This document shows positions 63,517-64,000 of a stretch of DNA of 64,000 bases, piece after piece. The DNA comes from an uncultured Cellvibrionales bacterium. GTDB lineage: Bacteria; Pseudomonadota; Gammaproteobacteria; Pseudomonadales; GM7GCV1. Numbering within the stretch: the first letter of the stretch is position 1; every line of letters starts with the position of its first letter. The stretch covers positions 1-64,000 of the forward strand of contig CAJXYP010000004.1 of assembly GCA_913063225.1 (NCBI GenBank). Direction: 5' to 3'. The notes beneath the pieces were generated by a model, which had not been told where the DNA came from, made no database searches, and saw only the letters and a program-made list of their open reading frames with translations. Made by a program: the position numbers and the translations under genes.

Positions 63517-63909
63517 ATGAGTTTACAAGATCCATTAGCAGATATGCTGACTCGAATCCGTAACGCACAGGCGCGTAATACTCCTGTTGTGAAGATGCCT
63601 TCTTCTAAGTTGAAGGTATCTGTAGCGGAAGTACTAAAAAGCGAAGGTTATATAACTGACCTTTCAGTAGAAGAGGGCGCTAAGCCAATTCTTTCTGTGA
63701 CTTTGAAGTACCACAAGTCAAAAGGCGTAATTGAAGAAATTAGCCGAGTTAGTCGTCCGGGCCTACGTGCTTATAAAGGCACTGGCGCACTTCCGAAAGT
63801 ACGCAGCGGTTTGGGAGTGGCGATCGTTTCCACTAGCCATGGCGTAATGACAGATCGTGCAGCACGATCACTGGGTGTCGGCGGCGAAGTCCTCTGCACC
63901 GTATTTTAA
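63517..63909 (+). CDS. rpsH: 30S ribosomal protein S8
   Basis: [18 protein letters not shown]. Confidence 0.99.
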   Translation: MSLQDPLADMLTRIRNAQARNTPVVKMPSSKLKVSVAEVLKSEGYITDLSVEEGAKPILSVTLKYHKSKGVIEEISRVSRPGLRAYKGTGALPKVRSGLGVAIVSTSHGVMTDRAARSLGVGGEVLCTVF

Positions 63910-63921
63910 CGAGCCAACATC

Positions 63922-64000
63922 ATGTCAAGAATTGCAAGTAATCCTGTAGTGCTTCCAGCTGGCGTAGAAGTCAAGCTGAATGCAGATCAGGTATCGATTA
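63922..64000 (+). CDS. rplF: 50S ribosomal protein L6 (truncated by window end)
   Basis: ATG at 63922: MSRIASNPVVLPAGVEVKLNADQVSI; expected spc operon position. Confidence 0.9.
   Translation, partial: MSRIASNPVVLPAGVEVKLNADQVSI

Overview
This 64 kb window is from a gammaproteobacterial-type chromosome and contains three kinds of sequence. (1) About 1-27 kb is accessory and dominated by exported proteins: DUF6152-family proteins, diheme cytochromes c, beta-trefoil-like proteins, an FG-GAP repeat protein, a DUF4159 protein, an MBL-fold hydrolase with EF-hands, a heme-copper oxidase cluster whose subunit II carries two heme-c domains, an amidohydrolase, TPR proteins and a large TonB-dependent receptor. 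Two reading frames here are interrupted by single in-frame stops. (2) About 28-46.7 kb is the conserved tRNA(Thr-Tyr-Gly-Thr)-tufB-tRNA(Trp)-secE-nusG-rplKAJL-rpoBC-rpsLG-fusA-tufA block. (3) About 46.8-54.2 kb, plus a second EF-G gene to 56.5 kb, is a non-ribosomal insert separating the str cluster from the S10/spc r-protein operon (rpsJ to rplF, truncated at the window edge). The most interesting signals are: six DUF6152 paralogues that would all be processed to a mature N-terminal His-His with a downstream conserved (N/R)PH motif (a possible copper histidine-brace-like site); a duplicated two-gene module (diheme cytochrome c + secreted trefoil-like protein) whose heme domains match the subunit II tail; a ~73 bp repeated intergenic element with an inverted repeat and an FNR/Anr-like half-site; and the two in-frame stops. 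No rRNA, CRISPR, transposase or integrase was recognised. All family calls are from reading the sequence; no database search was run.
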